Positions 34,773 to 44,756 are shown, numbered from the stretch's first letter. The stretch: 64,000 nucleotides of DNA from Myxococcales bacterium (GCA_947473045.1 CANJCO010000006.1:1-64000); one strand, 5' to 3'. Notes: generated by a model from the sequence alone, not told the origin. Made by a program: numbers and translations.

Positions 34773-36445
34773 ACGGGCCCCTCGACGAGTCGGTTACGCT
34801 CCAGGAGATCGTCGCGATCGTGTCCGCGAGGCGCGTGCCGCTCGCGCCCGAGCTCGCGGGCTACCTCGCCCTCGAGGTCGCGGAGCAATGCGCCAGCGAC
34901 GACGACGACGTTGACCCTGCGCAAATCTACGTAAGCGACGAAGGCTCTGTGGCCGTCGTCCGCGTTCGAAAAGCGAAGGACGCAGACTCCGCGGCCGAGG
35001 CGACCGTTCGCGGATTGCTGGCCAAGTTGCTCGAGGCCAGCGGCTCGCAGACCCCTGCGCTCGCCGCCTGCGCACGCAAGCGGGCATCCGGAGGCGTAGC
35101 GGCGCTGGCGACAGAGCTCGAGGCCGCGCTGATTCCGGTCAACCGTTCGGCAGGACGTCGCGCCCTCGCACGCCTCGCGCGCGAGGTAAAGCGCGTGGTG
35201 CTGGGCGTTGGCCGAAACGCGTCGCTCCCGACCTCGGAGCGCGGCGGGAGGGTCCCGACAGTCGCGCCGCCGGCAGCGGCCCCCGCAGCGCCCATCGACC
35301 CGCCCGCAGCTGCTGCGAGCGTTACGACCCCCGCGAGCGAGCCTGATTTGCCCGCCAGCGCCAGCGCCAGCGCAACGCTCAACGTGGAGCCGCCTCCGCG
35401 CGCTGCAGCGGCGGCGAGCCCCTCCGTCGACGCGCTCATTCGTGACTTCAAAGTCTCCGACGAGCACGGTGACAAGGCCTTGTCGCGAGAGCTGCGCGCG
35501 CTCGCCGGCGTTGATGTGACGCCCCCGCCGCCCGTTGTTGCGGCGCCAACGCCGCAGCCAGCGGTGCGCGAAACACCGCGCGATCGGCGGGCCGCAGACG
35601 ATGCCGACGACAGCAATCGGTCGCTGCCTGTCGACGGCGATCGGCACGCCACGACGGCACCCTCGCAATTCAAGCGACGTCCCGCGGCTGGCGCGGCGAC
35701 GGAGGTCAGGTCGCGCGGCGCTGGCGCCGGACTCGCGGTCGCGCTCGTTGTCGTGGCGCTGCTGGCGGCCACGACCTACGCGCTCAAGCCCGACTGGTTC
35801 GGCGCAAGGCGGCCCGACAAACCAGCGCCCGATTCGCGCGCCCCCGAAGCGGTCGCCCGAGCGGCACAGACCGCGGATTCACCAGCCCAATGCCGCACGT
35901 CGCTGATCGTGACCGACGCGCCCGAGGGCTCCGAAATCCTGCTGCGCGTCGGGCAGTCGCCTGCCGACATCGATCGCATGCCGGTGGGCGTACGCCTCGA
36001 ATTCGTGGCCTCCGCTGAGGGGTACGAGCCCAAGCGCGCCGTTGTGGCCGCGGGCGGCGCCTGGGACAAGGGGGCCAACGGCAGACCCCGCCACGAGCTC
36101 ACCGTGCAGCTTGAGCGGTCGAAGGCCAAGCCCGGGCAACCGGACGCGTGGCCCCCGGGTGAACCGGGCAGCGTCATCGGAGGAAGCGGCAACGGGGCCG
36201 GCGGGGTCGTGCACCTCGTGTCGTCACCGCAGGGAGCAGAGGTTTGGCTGCTCGCCGGTCTCGGCCCGCGCGAGACCGTCGACGATCTCGCCGCATGCGA
36301 TGTCGACGTCGACCTGCTCATCGCGGGGCCGAAATTGTTCCGGAAGCGCCTGCACGTCCTCGCCTCCCAATTTCAGCCCGATCCTGCAAAACCGGGCGGC
36401 TGGCGCACCGCTCGAATTTCAGCCGCGGCGCCGCTCAGTCCCTGA
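34769..36445 (+). CDS. Single-pass membrane protein with Pro/Ala-rich linker, function unknown
   Basis: 558 residues from GTG 34769, overlapping the hisF stop by four bases. The N-terminal ~110 residues form a helical domain ([37 protein letters not shown]) with a beta strand segment. A long Ala/Pro/Ser low-complexity region follows, then one membrane helix ([21 protein letters not shown]) near residue 310. The outside part has two PEGA-like segments ([21 protein letters not shown] and [18 protein letters not shown]). The architecture resembles myxobacterial proteins associated with Ser/Thr-kinase signalling; that is an impression, not a match. Confidence 0.8.
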   Translation: MNGPLDESVTLQEIVAIVSARRVPLAPELAGYLALEVAEQCASDDDDVDPAQIYVSDEGSVAVVRVRKAKDADSAAEATVRGLLAKLLEASGSQTPALAACARKRASGGVAALATELEAALIPVNRSAGRRALARLAREVKRVVLGVGRNASLPTSERGGRVPTVAPPAAAPAAPIDPPAAAASVTTPASEPDLPASASASATLNVEPPPRAAAAASPSVDALIRDFKVSDEHGDKALSRELRALAGVDVTPPPPVVAAPTPQPAVRETPRDRRAADDADDSNRSLPVDGDRHATTAPSQFKRRPAAGAATEVRSRGAGAGLAVALVVVALLAATTYALKPDWFGARRPDKPAPDSRAPEAVARAAQTADSPAQCRTSLIVTDAPEGSEILLRVGQSPADIDRMPVGVRLEFVASAEGYEPKRAVVAAGGAWDKGANGRPRHELTVQLERSKAKPGQPDAWPPGEPGSVIGGSGNGAGGVVHLVSSPQGAEVWLLAGLGPRETVDDLAACDVDVDLLIAGPKLFRKRLHVLASQFQPDPAKPGGWRTARISAAAPLSP

Positions 36446-36515
36446 CCCGTTTCCAGCTCGCGCCGCCCGAGGCGCAAAGGTCTGATAGCCTCACTCGACT
36501 CAGGAGAATTTCGAT

Positions 36516-36902
36516 ATGCACGAGCAAGACAAAGCCATGATTCGCGCTCTGGTTCCCGTTGCATGGGCAGACGGCGTTTTCGCCGACTCCGAGCAGCAGA
36601 CCCTCGAGGCCCTGCTCGACGCATTCGGGGCCACCGACGCCGACAAGGCCGAACTTCGCGCGTTCGCTGCCGAGAAAAAGACCCTCGAAGACATCGATCT
36701 GCAGGAATTGTCGGCCGATGATCGACGCGCGCTCCTGCAGCACGCGACGCTCATGTCATGGGTCGACGGCTCGCAAGGCCCCGAGGAAATTGCGCTGCTC
36801 GACGCGTTTGTCTCGCGCCTGAAGATTCCGGCCGAAGAAGGAAAGCAGATCATCGCGGTGGCCGCCGAGCGGGCAAAGCGGCATCTGGGCCTGCTGAGCT
36901 GA
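36516..36902 (+). CDS. TerB-like helical protein
   Basis: 128 residues built of two similar helical halves, each with an acidic metal-binding-like loop: VAWADGVFADSEQQTL and MSWVDGSQGPEEIALL. This duplicated WxDGxxxxxE pattern is typical of TerB/DUF533-type domains. Cytoplasmic. No other tellurite-resistance gene (terC, terD) is nearby, so a resistance role should not be assumed. GGAG precedes the ATG. Confidence 0.75.
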   Translation: MHEQDKAMIRALVPVAWADGVFADSEQQTLEALLDAFGATDADKAELRAFAAEKKTLEDIDLQELSADDRRALLQHATLMSWVDGSQGPEEIALLDAFVSRLKIPAEEGKQIIAVAAERAKRHLGLLS

Positions 36903-36914
36903 CCGTTTGCAGCC

Positions 36915-37283
36915 TCACACGCGCGTGCGCAGGGACTCGATCTCTTTGAGCAATGCTGTGGGGCTGAACGGCTTCGTGTAGTACGCGGTCGCTCCGGCGG
37001 CCGCAGCGCGCGCCTTGGAGTGCGAATCGTCCATGGCGCTGATCACGAGTACGGGCACCGCCTTCGTGGTCGCTTCCGACCGCAGGCGACGACACACGTC
37101 GAAGCCATCCATGCCTCCTGGCAAATTAAGGTCGAGGAGCACCACGTCAGGCCGCTGCGCGAGCGCCGCCTCAATCGCTCGCGCCCCGGTAGACACCGCC
37201 ACAACCTCGTGCCCGCGACTGGACACGAGCGCTTCGATCATCTGACGGATCGACTCCGAGTCTTCGACGATGAGGATGTGCAT
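36915..37283 (-). CDS. Stand-alone response-regulator receiver protein
   Basis: 122 residues from ATG 37283 (MHILIVEDSESIRQMIEALV). It is a CheY-like receiver with the acidic pair ED, the phospho-acceptor Asp in PDVVLLDLNLPGG, the Ser of LVISAMDD and the Lys of YYTKPFSP, all intact. No output domain. It is downstream of, and probably co-transcribed with, the histidine-kinase-like gene that lacks a phospho-acceptor His, so its phosphodonor must be elsewhere or the pair works unconventionally. Confidence 0.9.
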   Translation of the reverse strand: MHILIVEDSESIRQMIEALVSSRGHEVVAVSTGARAIEAALAQRPDVVLLDLNLPGGMDGFDVCRRLRSEATTKAVPVLVISAMDDSHSKARAAAAGATAYYTKPFSPTALLKEIESLRTRV

Positions 37284-37338
37284 CGACCCTTCAGGATACA
37301 CCCAAAGCGGGCAAACTTGGACGTCGTTGTGGCCGTCG

Positions 37339-38703
37339 TCAGCGCGAAAACACTAGGCCTACGCGAAGTCCCCCGCCAGGCGCATCGGAGAGCTGCACAG
37401 CAGCGCCGAGCGACAGCGCGATTTCGCTCGCGAAAAATAGCGGCAAGTTGCTCGGGCGACCGCAGGTTCCAGCTTCGATCTCTAGACCGGCAAACGCGCG
37501 GCGCGCATTGACGGGCAGCGGCGGGCCGCTGTCGTCGATCTCGAGGCAAGGGCCGGGCTCCTGATCGGTCAGCTGGACGATCACCCGCGAGTCGCGCGGA
37601 GACGCCGCGAGCGCCTGCGCGAGCAGGCAATCAACCATCAGCCCGGCCGAGCGAACCTCGACGCGCGCAACCAGAGGGCCGGCGAACGCGCGCAGCTCAA
37701 TCGTGACGCCTTGCCGATCGGCGCGCGCCGCGCAGGCCTGCACGCGAGCAGAAACCAGCTCGGCGATATCGACCCCGCCGCGCAGCTCCGAAGCGTCGAC
37801 AGCTCCCACGTTCGCGAGGAGCATCGCGAGCTCGTGCGCCTCTGTCATCGCCCGACGGGTCGCGGGCAAACGTTCGTCGGCCGACTCCGGCGCGGCGGCG
37901 AGCTCGCGCAGCGCGGGCGCCAGCGCGGACCGCAGTTCGGCAGCCAGTCCAGCCGAGAGCGCCCGAATGGCGGGCAGGCGCCCGCCAGCGTCTGCAGCGG
38001 AAAAGCCGGGCGGAAAGGTCGACGTCGACGCCGGCTCATCGTGCGCTGAATACGCCTCGGCGAGTTCGCGAGCGTAAGCTTCGCCTTGCTTGCGCGCCTC
38101 GTCGAGCTCTCGCTGCAGCGCCTCACGCTCCTGCCGTTCGCCGACGTTTACCGCCGGCAAACTAACGACTTCCATGCCGCCTTCGAGTTCGAGACGACCG
38201 CCAAAACGAATCGCCATGCGCGACAGCCAGGCGCGCTCGGTGGCGGCCGAGGCCGAGCTGTCGGGGCCGAGGACCGCGCCAATCTTCACCTCGTCACCAT
38301 CGCGCTTGATGCTGATCGCGCCTTCGCTCCCCTGCCCGTGCCCGACGAGGAGCTGCATCATTCGGCGAAGCTCGCCTTCGTCGCCGAAGACCTCAGTGCC
38401 GCTGCCCGGCTCGATCGACACGCGCGCGTCGGGCGCGATCTCGTAGAGAAGCGCGGCGAGGTCCAGGCGCCCCCGGCGGGGGCTGTGCTTCGCCGGCTTG
38501 TGGTGCAAACCAGACAGCATGCGCATCGCGTCGTCGAGCGCGTCGAGCGTCGCGTCGAGGGCTTCCGGCGCATCGGACACAGTCGCAGGCGGAGGCTTGC
38601 TCTGTAGAAACTGCACGCCAAGGCGCAGGCGTTCTGCCGCCCCTTGCGCTTCCTGGGTAAGCAGCCAGCCGAGCTCCTGCCGCGTCAATTTTCCGTTGGA
38701 CAC
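37339..38703 (-). CDS. Histidine-kinase-like protein with two degenerate ATPase domains and no phospho-acceptor His
   Basis: 454 residues from GTG 38703; the track start at 39156 reads into the upstream gene. Residues ~90-190 look like a degenerate GHKL domain (GDEGELRRMMQLLVGHGQGSEG, AIRFGGRLELEGGMEVVSLP). A coiled region follows (EREALQRELDEARKQGEAYA), then a HisKA-like helix pair in which the expected HELRTPL reads AELRSAL, i.e. His is replaced by Ala. A second GHKL domain has a recognisable G1 box (LEIDDSGPPLP) and G2-like NLPLFFASEIALSLG. No membrane helix or sensor domain. Probably a pseudokinase partner of the adjacent receiver protein. Confidence 0.78.
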   Translation of the reverse strand: MSNGKLTRQELGWLLTQEAQGAAERLRLGVQFLQSKPPPATVSDAPEALDATLDALDDAMRMLSGLHHKPAKHSPRRGRLDLAALLYEIAPDARVSIEPGSGTEVFGDEGELRRMMQLLVGHGQGSEGAISIKRDGDEVKIGAVLGPDSSASAATERAWLSRMAIRFGGRLELEGGMEVVSLPAVNVGERQEREALQRELDEARKQGEAYARELAEAYSAHDEPASTSTFPPGFSAADAGGRLPAIRALSAGLAAELRSALAPALRELAAAPESADERLPATRRAMTEAHELAMLLANVGAVDASELRGGVDIAELVSARVQACAARADRQGVTIELRAFAGPLVARVEVRSAGLMVDCLLAQALAASPRDSRVIVQLTDQEPGPCLEIDDSGPPLPVNARRAFAGLEIEAGTCGRPSNLPLFFASEIALSLGAAVQLSDAPGGGLRVGLVFSR

Positions 38704-38765
38704 GCGGCCAGCATACGCGAACGGCGCACCGACCAAAAGCGCAACGGAGCGCGAGCGCGCGCTGC

Positions 38766-40541
38766 TTACTTTCGCGAGGGCGTTCGCGCCGAGCCCGCGC
38801 AGGCCCAGTCTCGTTCCACACGAGAGGCACACCACGACGCGGCGAGCTTCGCCCCGCCCACGGCGAGGGTAATTTCGGCGGCGGGTGCAGGCAGGTTGAC
38901 CGCCTTCGCCGCGCGCAGCGTCGCCATCGCGGCCGCGTCGCAGATCAACGCAGCGGCACCGACGCCCGCAAGGCACATGCTGAGCGAGCTCGGAAGCGAC
39001 TCGGCGACGACCGCCCGCACGTGGCTCGCGCCGTTCAAGGCTGCCTGCGTGGCGGCCCGCGCTTCGTCGAGCGAGGCGCAGACGACGAGGCATGGGGCGC
39101 TGATCGAAGCGAGCGACGAGCCGGCTACGACGGCCAGAGACTGAGCCGCTTTCCACGGCGCTGCCGCGGCGAACGAGGCGATCGCGCGCTTGGCCCCCGC
39201 GTCGACGGGGCGCTTTTCGCGAGCGACGAGGACATCGTCGGTCGGAAGCGTTCGTGGAACGGTCACGCGAACCGGCCGTTTGAAGCCGCGAGGGTCTCCG
39301 ATTTCGCCCGTCGCGACGGCGAACGCGAGCGTCTCGGCCGATGCCACGACGAAGCCCCTTCCCGGCGACGCGGGCTCCGGATCGCTGGTGCGCACGCTGA
39401 CGGCGCCGTCTTCGGGCGGCGGATACATTTCGCCCGTAAGCACGCGAAGATCAGGCTCGATCAGCCGCGCGCCGGTCGCGACGAGGTCCGTCAGCGCGCC
39501 CTCGGCGGCGAGCACTTCGAGCATCTGGCGCGTCGGAACAGCCAGGAGCAAATCGAGTCGCGGGGGAACCCGCTTCGACTTGAGCAGCGCGGCTGCCGCG
39601 AGCAAATCACGCAAGGTCGCGCCCGAGTCTCCGCCCAGAAGCGCCTGCGTAACGGGCTTTCCGGCGAGGTCGCGCACGCTGCGAACCTTTCCCTGCTCGT
39701 CGCGCAGCAACGGATCGACCGCCGACAGATCGATTTGCACGATCTCTTCAGTCGGTGCTCCGGCGTCGGGCGCGAGGGCCCGGTGTGCCTTCGACCGCCG
39801 CTGATCGCGAAGGTAGACCTCCGTACGCTCATCGCTCGTAAACACCACCGCCCACGCGCCGAGTTCGGGCGCGAGCGACGCGAGTACCGCACGCTCGGCC
39901 ACCGACAGCAGCCGAGCGCTCGCACCAACGAACTCAAGCACGACCGGAGCGCGATGCTGCGCTTCGACGCGCCGCACGGCTTCACCGAGACCGCGGCGAA
40001 TCAGCTCGAGCGCCACATCGCGAGCGCACACGAAGGGCCGCACGCGCCCGGTCAACTGCACCTGAATGCTGCGGGGCGGGCGCAAGGTGACGCGGCCGGT
40101 CACGAGCGCCTCGGCCAGCTGCGAAGGCGGCGCGAGCACAGTCAGCATTCCGACGCCGCCGCTCGACGCAAGTCGGGGGTCGTCCGTCAGGCAGAGCCGA
40201 GCAGGACTGGCAAAACGCTCGAGATGCACCGCCCCCGGGAACCCAACGCCGGGCCGCCCGACGAGCACGCCATGACTCAGATACTCCGCCGCTGTCGCAG
40301 ACGCCGGCGCGTCGACCGTCGACACGACCGCGCGTCCGTCGTAGGCAATGGCAACTTCAACGGCAGCCTTTTTCAGGCCGTAAGATGCCGCCTCGGCGAG
40401 CACACGCCCCGGCTGACGCGAGAGCGCGACCTGATCGACTTTGACGACAGTAAAGTCGCCCGAGAGCGACGGGTCTTCAGCCCGTCCCGCGAGGACCTTT
40501 TGGGCCATCGTGCGCGGGGGATCCCCAGCTTTGGCGCGCAT
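38766..40541 (-). CDS. Aconitase-fold protein lacking all Fe-S ligands (pseudo-aconitase)
   Basis: 591 residues that track aconitate hydratase/LeuC: MAQKVLAGR, HLERFASPARLCL, VQLTGRVRPFVCARDVALELI, VVLEFVGASARLLSVAERAVL, FTSDERTEVYLR, IVQIDLSAVDPLL, TRQMLEVLAAEGALTDLVATGA and FVVASAETLAFAVATGEIGDPR. The active-site signatures are gone: GSDSH reads LTDDP, GSCTN is GGDSG, and the CxxC Fe-S pair region reads IEPDLRVLTG. The C-terminal ~150 residues correspond to the swivel-domain end but are poorly conserved. No dehydratase activity is expected. A structural or regulatory role is inference. It lies 62 bases upstream of the histidine-kinase-like gene. Confidence 0.8.
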   Translation of the reverse strand: MRAKAGDPPRTMAQKVLAGRAEDPSLSGDFTVVKVDQVALSRQPGRVLAEAASYGLKKAAVEVAIAYDGRAVVSTVDAPASATAAEYLSHGVLVGRPGVGFPGAVHLERFASPARLCLTDDPRLASSGGVGMLTVLAPPSQLAEALVTGRVTLRPPRSIQVQLTGRVRPFVCARDVALELIRRGLGEAVRRVEAQHRAPVVLEFVGASARLLSVAERAVLASLAPELGAWAVVFTSDERTEVYLRDQRRSKAHRALAPDAGAPTEEIVQIDLSAVDPLLRDEQGKVRSVRDLAGKPVTQALLGGDSGATLRDLLAAAALLKSKRVPPRLDLLLAVPTRQMLEVLAAEGALTDLVATGARLIEPDLRVLTGEMYPPPEDGAVSVRTSDPEPASPGRGFVVASAETLAFAVATGEIGDPRGFKRPVRVTVPRTLPTDDVLVAREKRPVDAGAKRAIASFAAAAPWKAAQSLAVVAGSSLASISAPCLVVCASLDEARAATQAALNGASHVRAVVAESLPSSLSMCLAGVGAAALICDAAAMATLRAAKAVNLPAPAAEITLAVGGAKLAASWCASRVERDWACAGSARTPSRK

Positions 40542-40713
40542 GCAGTTCTTTGCCTTGACTGCTCGGTAACGAACACGACTGCAGGAACACGAGCGCCCGG
40601 AAAGCTACAACCTGCCAGCCTGCGGAAGCAAGGGCTAAGGGCGAACGGACGCCGCACCGGCGCGGGCGCAACCTAGTTGACCGTGCCGCCAGCGCGCATC
40701 TAGGGTGCCTTGC

Positions 40714-41070
40714 ATGTTCAAAGATGCGCTCCGAGACATTGTGGAGCAGGTCGACGGCGGCCTCGCCGGCCTCATCATGGATGCCAGCGGCATTACGCTG
40801 GAGCGCTACACGAAGGCGGGCGCCACGGTCGACATCGACACGGTCGGCATCGAGTTCGGCGTCGTGGTGAGCGCGGTGAAGCGGGCCACCGAAATGCTCG
40901 AGGCCGGCGCTCCGCGTGAGCTCGCGGTCACCACCGCCAACATGACCACCATCATTCGCATGCTCGACGACACGTATTTTCTGGCGCTCGCGCTGTCCCC
41001 CGAAGGCAACGTCGGCAAGGGCCGGTACCTGATGCGAACGGCCGCGCCGAAGATCACCGCCGAGCTCTGA
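40714..41070 (+). CDS. Roadblock/LC7-domain protein
   Basis: 118 residues from ATG 40714. FKDALRDIVEQVDGGLAGLIMDASGITLERY and the later TIIRMLDDTYFLALALSPEGNVGKGRYLMR are the roadblock/LC7 pattern. In bacteria these proteins pair with small Ras-like GTPases such as MglA; no GTPase gene is in the window, and it is shorter than MglB. It is followed at three bases by aroQ. Confidence 0.87.
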   Translation: MFKDALRDIVEQVDGGLAGLIMDASGITLERYTKAGATVDIDTVGIEFGVVVSAVKRATEMLEAGAPRELAVTTANMTTIIRMLDDTYFLALALSPEGNVGKGRYLMRTAAPKITAEL

Positions 41071-41073
41071 CGG

Positions 41074-41532
41074 GTGAGCGCTCCGCAGCTAAGGGTGCTG
41101 TGCCTGTCGGGTCCGAACCTCCAGCTGCTCGGAACGAGGGAGCCGGAGGTTTACGGCCCAACGACCCTCGACGAAATCCACGCCTCGTTGAGGGGCGCCG
41201 GCGCCGCCCTCGGCGTTGAGGTCACCTGCCGCCAAAGCAATCACGAAGGCGAGCTGGTCGACTGGATCGGCGCAGCGCGCGGCGCGTTCGAAGGGCTGCT
41301 GCTCAACGCGGGAGCCCTCTCGCACACGTCACTGTCGCTCTTCGATGCGATCAAGGCGGTGTCGCTGCCGTGCGTCGAAGTCCATCTCTCGAACCCCGAG
41401 GCGCGCGAGCCCTTTCGTCATCACTCGATGATCGCCGGGGCCTGCCTCGGCAAGGTCACCGGATTCGGGGCTCACAGCTACGCGCTTGCGCTGACCGGAC
41501 TCGCGTCTCACCTGTCGGCCAAAACGCGCTGA
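41074..41532 (+). CDS. aroQ: 3-dehydroquinate dehydratase, type II
   Basis: 152-residue dodecameric enzyme of the shikimate pathway. LSGPNLQLLGTREPEVYG contains the catalytic Tyr and preceding Arg; RQSNHEGELVDWI, NAGALSHTSLSLFDAI and EVHLSNPEAREPFRHHS (catalytic His) complete the active site. GTG start at 41074, three bases behind the roadblock gene. Upstream of accBC, an order also remembered from other deltaproteobacteria-like genomes. Confidence 0.95.
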   Translation: MSAPQLRVLCLSGPNLQLLGTREPEVYGPTTLDEIHASLRGAGAALGVEVTCRQSNHEGELVDWIGAARGAFEGLLLNAGALSHTSLSLFDAIKAVSLPCVEVHLSNPEAREPFRHHSMIAGACLGKVTGFGAHSYALALTGLASHLSAKTR

Positions 41533-41631
41533 CGACGCGCGCGTGCCGCGCTGCGTTGACACGCGAAAGCTTTTTCGCAGCACAGCAGCCCTTCCCTAGC
41601 GAGTTCGCAAAGGGCTAGTGTTCGGCTCCTG

Positions 41632-42075
41632 ATGATGGAGATCGACAAACTTCGCGCCCTGATCGACGTGCTCATCGAAAAGGACGTTGCCGAGTTCGAA
41701 CACGAAGACGAATCGGCCCGCGTGCGAATCGTGCGCGGGAAGGTCGTCGCGAACGCTCAAGCCGCGATCGCCGCGGGCTCTTCCGGCGCCGCGCCCGGCG
41801 TGGCCCCGAAAGGCGAGGACCTCGTCGATGACAGCAACGCCTTCATCACGAGCCCGTTCGTCGGCACGTTCTACCGCGCGCCAAGCCCGGACGCGCCCAC
41901 GTTCGTCGAGGTAGGTTCGGTAGTTCGCCCCGGGCAGAGCCTCTGCATCATCGAGGCGATGAAGCTCATGAACGAGATCGAGAGCGACGTGTCCGGTACC
42001 GTCGTCGAAGTGCTCGTTCCAAATGGCAAGAGCGTCGAGTTCGGCCAGAAACTCTTCCGCGTGAAGAAGGCCTGA
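41632..42075 (+). CDS. accB: Acetyl-CoA carboxylase biotin carboxyl carrier protein
   Basis: 147 residues. A helical N-terminus ([23 protein letters not shown]) and Ala/Gly/Pro linker precede the biotinyl domain with the biotin-accepting Lys in [38 protein letters not shown] matches the E. coli-type thumb-bearing form. Two adjacent ATG codons (41632 and 41635) are possible starts. About 100 bases separate it from aroQ, and accC follows after 13 bases. Confidence 0.95.
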   Translation: MMEIDKLRALIDVLIEKDVAEFEHEDESARVRIVRGKVVANAQAAIAAGSSGAAPGVAPKGEDLVDDSNAFITSPFVGTFYRAPSPDAPTFVEVGSVVRPGQSLCIIEAMKLMNEIESDVSGTVVEVLVPNGKSVEFGQKLFRVKKA

Positions 42076-42088
42076 CGCGGGCCGCGCC

Positions 42089-43444
42089 ATGTTCAAGAAG
42101 ATCCTCATCGCCAACCGCGGCGAGATCGCGCTGCGGATTCTGCGCGCGTGTCGCGAGCTCGGCATCAAGACGGTGGCCGTCCACTCTGAAGCCGACGCGC
42201 GGGCGCTGCACGTTCGGTTCGCCGACGAGGCCGTGTGCATCGGCCCGGCCGCGGCGACGAAGAGCTACCTGAACATCCCCGCGATTATCAGCGCAGCCGA
42301 AATCACGGCGGCCGACGCGCTGCACCCGGGATACGGGTTTCTGTCAGAAAACGCCGAGTTCGCGCGAATTTGTCAGAAGTGCAACATCACGTTCATCGGC
42401 CCGTCTCCTGAAGCGATGCGCGCGTGGGGCGACAAGGTCACCGCGCGCGAAAATGCGGCGCGGTTCGGTCTGCCGCTGCTGCCGGGAAGCGCCGTGCTGC
42501 GCGACGCGGCGCACGCCATCGAAGAAGCAGGTCGCATTGGCTACCCCGTGATTCTCAAGGCCTCCGGAGGCGGAGGAGGTCGCGGCATGCGCATCGTGCG
42601 CGCCGCGAGCGAGATGGAAAACAACTTCGCGCAGGCGACCCACGAAGCCACGACAGGCTTCAAGAACCCTGACGTGTTCCTCGAGAAATTCATCGAGCGC
42701 CCCAAGCACATCGAATTTCAGGTGCTGGCCGACTCACATGGCGGCGTCTGGACGCTTGGCGAACGCGAATGTTCGCTGCAAAGGCGCCACCAAAAAGTGA
42801 TCGAAGAAGCTCCGAGCCCCGCGCTGTCGGCCGAGAAGCGACAGGAGCTGGGTGAGGTGATTCGCGGGGCCATTCGCGCGACCGGGTACCGCTCGCTCGG
42901 CACACTCGAATTCATCATGGACGAGGACAAAAACCTTTATTTCCTCGAGATGAACACGCGCGTGCAGGTCGAGCACCCCGTCACCGAAATGGCCACGGGA
43001 CTCGATCTCGTCGCGCTGCAGATCCGCGCGGCAGCGGGCGAGAAAATCGAGCTCCCCGACACCCGCCCCTGGGGCTTTCGTGGCCACGCGATCGAGTGCC
43101 GCATCAACGCCGAAGACCCGAAGACCTTCGTGCCGTGGCCTGGGCTCATAACCGAGTACCATCCCGCCGGCGGCGCGGGCGTCCGCGTCGACTCGGGGGT
43201 CTACGGCGGCTGGCGTGTGCCCGCCGATTACGACTCACTCATCGCGAAGCTGATCGTACACGCCCCCACGCGCGCTGAGGCCATCGTGCGCATGAGGCGA
43301 GCGCTTTCGGAGTTCATCGTGGGGGGCATCCGCACCAACATCGAACTCCACAAGCAGCTGCTCGACAATCAGGAGGTCATCGACGGAACGATGACCACCC
43401 GAACGATCGAAAACATGCTCTCAGCCGAAAAAGCCAAGGGCTGA
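42089..43444 (+). CDS. accC: Acetyl-CoA carboxylase biotin carboxylase subunit
   Basis: 451-residue ATP-grasp enzyme carboxylating biotin on Acc[24 protein letters not shown], the Gly-rich ATP loop [14 protein letters not shown], the [36 protein letters not shown] block (written here in short pieces: [17 protein letters not shown]), [17 protein letters not shown] and ECRINAEDP are all intact. Ends 10 bases before the convergent tolB stop, with no obvious terminator between. Confidence 0.96.
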   Translation: MFKKILIANRGEIALRILRACRELGIKTVAVHSEADARALHVRFADEAVCIGPAAATKSYLNIPAIISAAEITAADALHPGYGFLSENAEFARICQKCNITFIGPSPEAMRAWGDKVTARENAARFGLPLLPGSAVLRDAAHAIEEAGRIGYPVILKASGGGGGRGMRIVRAASEMENNFAQATHEATTGFKNPDVFLEKFIERPKHIEFQVLADSHGGVWTLGERECSLQRRHQKVIEEAPSPALSAEKRQELGEVIRGAIRATGYRSLGTLEFIMDEDKNLYFLEMNTRVQVEHPVTEMATGLDLVALQIRAAAGEKIELPDTRPWGFRGHAIECRINAEDPKTFVPWPGLITEYHPAGGAGVRVDSGVYGGWRVPADYDSLIAKLIVHAPTRAEAIVRMRRALSEFIVGGIRTNIELHKQLLDNQEVIDGTMTTRTIENMLSAEKAKG

Positions 43445-43454
43445 GTCAGCGCGG

Positions 43455-44756
43455 TCAGTTGCCCTCCCAACGCAGGCTCTCTCCCTGCGTCGTGGAAATG
43501 CGCTGCTGGTTCATCCCCTGATTGTTGCTCGTGTACAGGCCGCCACGCGTCGAGAAAAACGCCACGGTGCGACCGTCGGGAGCGCAAGCAGGATACGTGT
43601 TCGAGCCTTGATCCTGGGTGAGTCGCTTCATGCTGCCAGCGCTGCCATCGGGGCCCACGCTGAAGATGTCCCAGGTAGCGCCGTCGCGTCCCATGAACAC
43701 GATGCGGGCGCCCTCGGGGTCGTTGCACCATGCAGGCGCCATGTTGTAGGCGCCGCGCCAACTGACGCGTTTGTTGTCGACGTAAATCTGGGGACTCCCA
43801 CCTTGATTGGACACGTAGGCGAGCTGCCCCCCCGGGCCGAACGCGGGGTGCGTGTTGAGACCTCCCGTTGTGGCGCGCGCGAGGTTGGACCCATCGGCGC
43901 CGCCGACCCAAATGTCGCTCGCGCCATTTTGTGAGATGACGAGCGCCATCTTACCGGAGCCGAAAGCGACGCCGAAAATCAGGCCCGTGCGCTCAAGGAC
44001 GGCAGCAGGATTGCCGACTCGAAACAGCGAGTAGCGGCCGTCGGGGACGCCGCCTGCATAGTAGACCGCCCCGGCGGGGCCGACCGCGGGCGCCAGGGCC
44101 ACGTTCGTGCTGGCGGCGAGGCGGGAGAGATTTTGCCCGTCGCTGTCGATCGAAAACAGCCCCTTCTGGCCGCGACCGGTGGTCGCGCTGAAGACCATAC
44201 GCGTTCCGAAGGTGCCCGACGTGCCGGTGAACCACTTGATGACTTCGTTGACGAACTGATGCACGACGCCGCGCACGCCGCCCGCAGCCACGTCGTACTC
44301 CTTCGTGAGCACGGCTTCCGCCCCCCGCGATACGACGAACAGCTTGAGCACAACGTGAAGCTGCGCCCCGCGCGTGACAGTGGAGCCCTTGATGACGCCA
44401 TCGGCGCCAACGTTTCTCCAGGAAGCCGGGTCGATGCTCGCGACTTCGGTCGACAGGTTTGCGGTGAAGCTCGCCGGGTCGAGCACTTGAAACATCGACG
44501 ACAGGGTGAAATCGCGCGAGGCCGTTTCGGTGGCGCCTTTGCCGACCTCGGCGTCGCCCGTCCATGCCGGGACTGCGACTTTGAACAGCGCGCGATTGCC
44601 CCCGCTGACAACAATCTGGGTGACCTGTCCCCCCGTAGGGCTCGCCGCAGTGGGCAGCGCGGAGCTCGCTTGAGATTGCGCCGTCGCGGGCCACGCGCAC
44701 ACAAGCGCCGAGCCTGCGAGCAGCACGCACAGCGGAGCCGTCCTGGTTATTTGCAT
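43455..44756 (-). CDS. tolB: Tol-Pal system beta-propeller protein TolB
   Basis: 433 residues with a signal peptide (TAPLCVLLAGSALVCAWPATAQS). The N-terminal TolB domain (ALFKVAVPAW, SMFQVLDPASFTANL) precedes a six-bladed WD40-like propeller (LFSIDSDGQNLSRL, SDIWVGGADGSNLARAT, DIFSVGPDGSAGSMKRLTQDQGSNTYPACAPDG). Periplasmic; links the TolQRA motor to Pal in outer-membrane constriction. It overlaps the tolA-like gene by 10 bases. No pal gene follows in this window. Confidence 0.93.
   Translation of the reverse strand: MQITRTAPLCVLLAGSALVCAWPATAQSQASSALPTAASPTGGQVTQIVVSGGNRALFKVAVPAWTGDAEVGKGATETASRDFTLSSMFQVLDPASFTANLSTEVASIDPASWRNVGADGVIKGSTVTRGAQLHVVLKLFVVSRGAEAVLTKEYDVAAGGVRGVVHQFVNEVIKWFTGTSGTFGTRMVFSATTGRGQKGLFSIDSDGQNLSRLAASTNVALAPAVGPAGAVYYAGGVPDGRYSLFRVGNPAAVLERTGLIFGVAFGSGKMALVISQNGASDIWVGGADGSNLARATTGGLNTHPAFGPGGQLAYVSNQGGSPQIYVDNKRVSWRGAYNMAPAWCNDPEGARIVFMGRDGATWDIFSVGPDGSAGSMKRLTQDQGSNTYPACAPDGRTVAFFSTRGGLYTSNNQGMNQQRISTTQGESLRWEGN

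Noticed and set aside
36516-36902. Tellurite-resistance function for the TerB-like gene
   Set aside because: No terC/terD/terZ neighbours; the TerB fold alone does not imply resistance.
39021-40676. 551-residue plus-strand ORF opposite the aconitase-like gene
   Set aside because: Composition typical of a shadow (Arg/His-rich), while the minus strand aligns with aconitase over most of its length despite motif loss.
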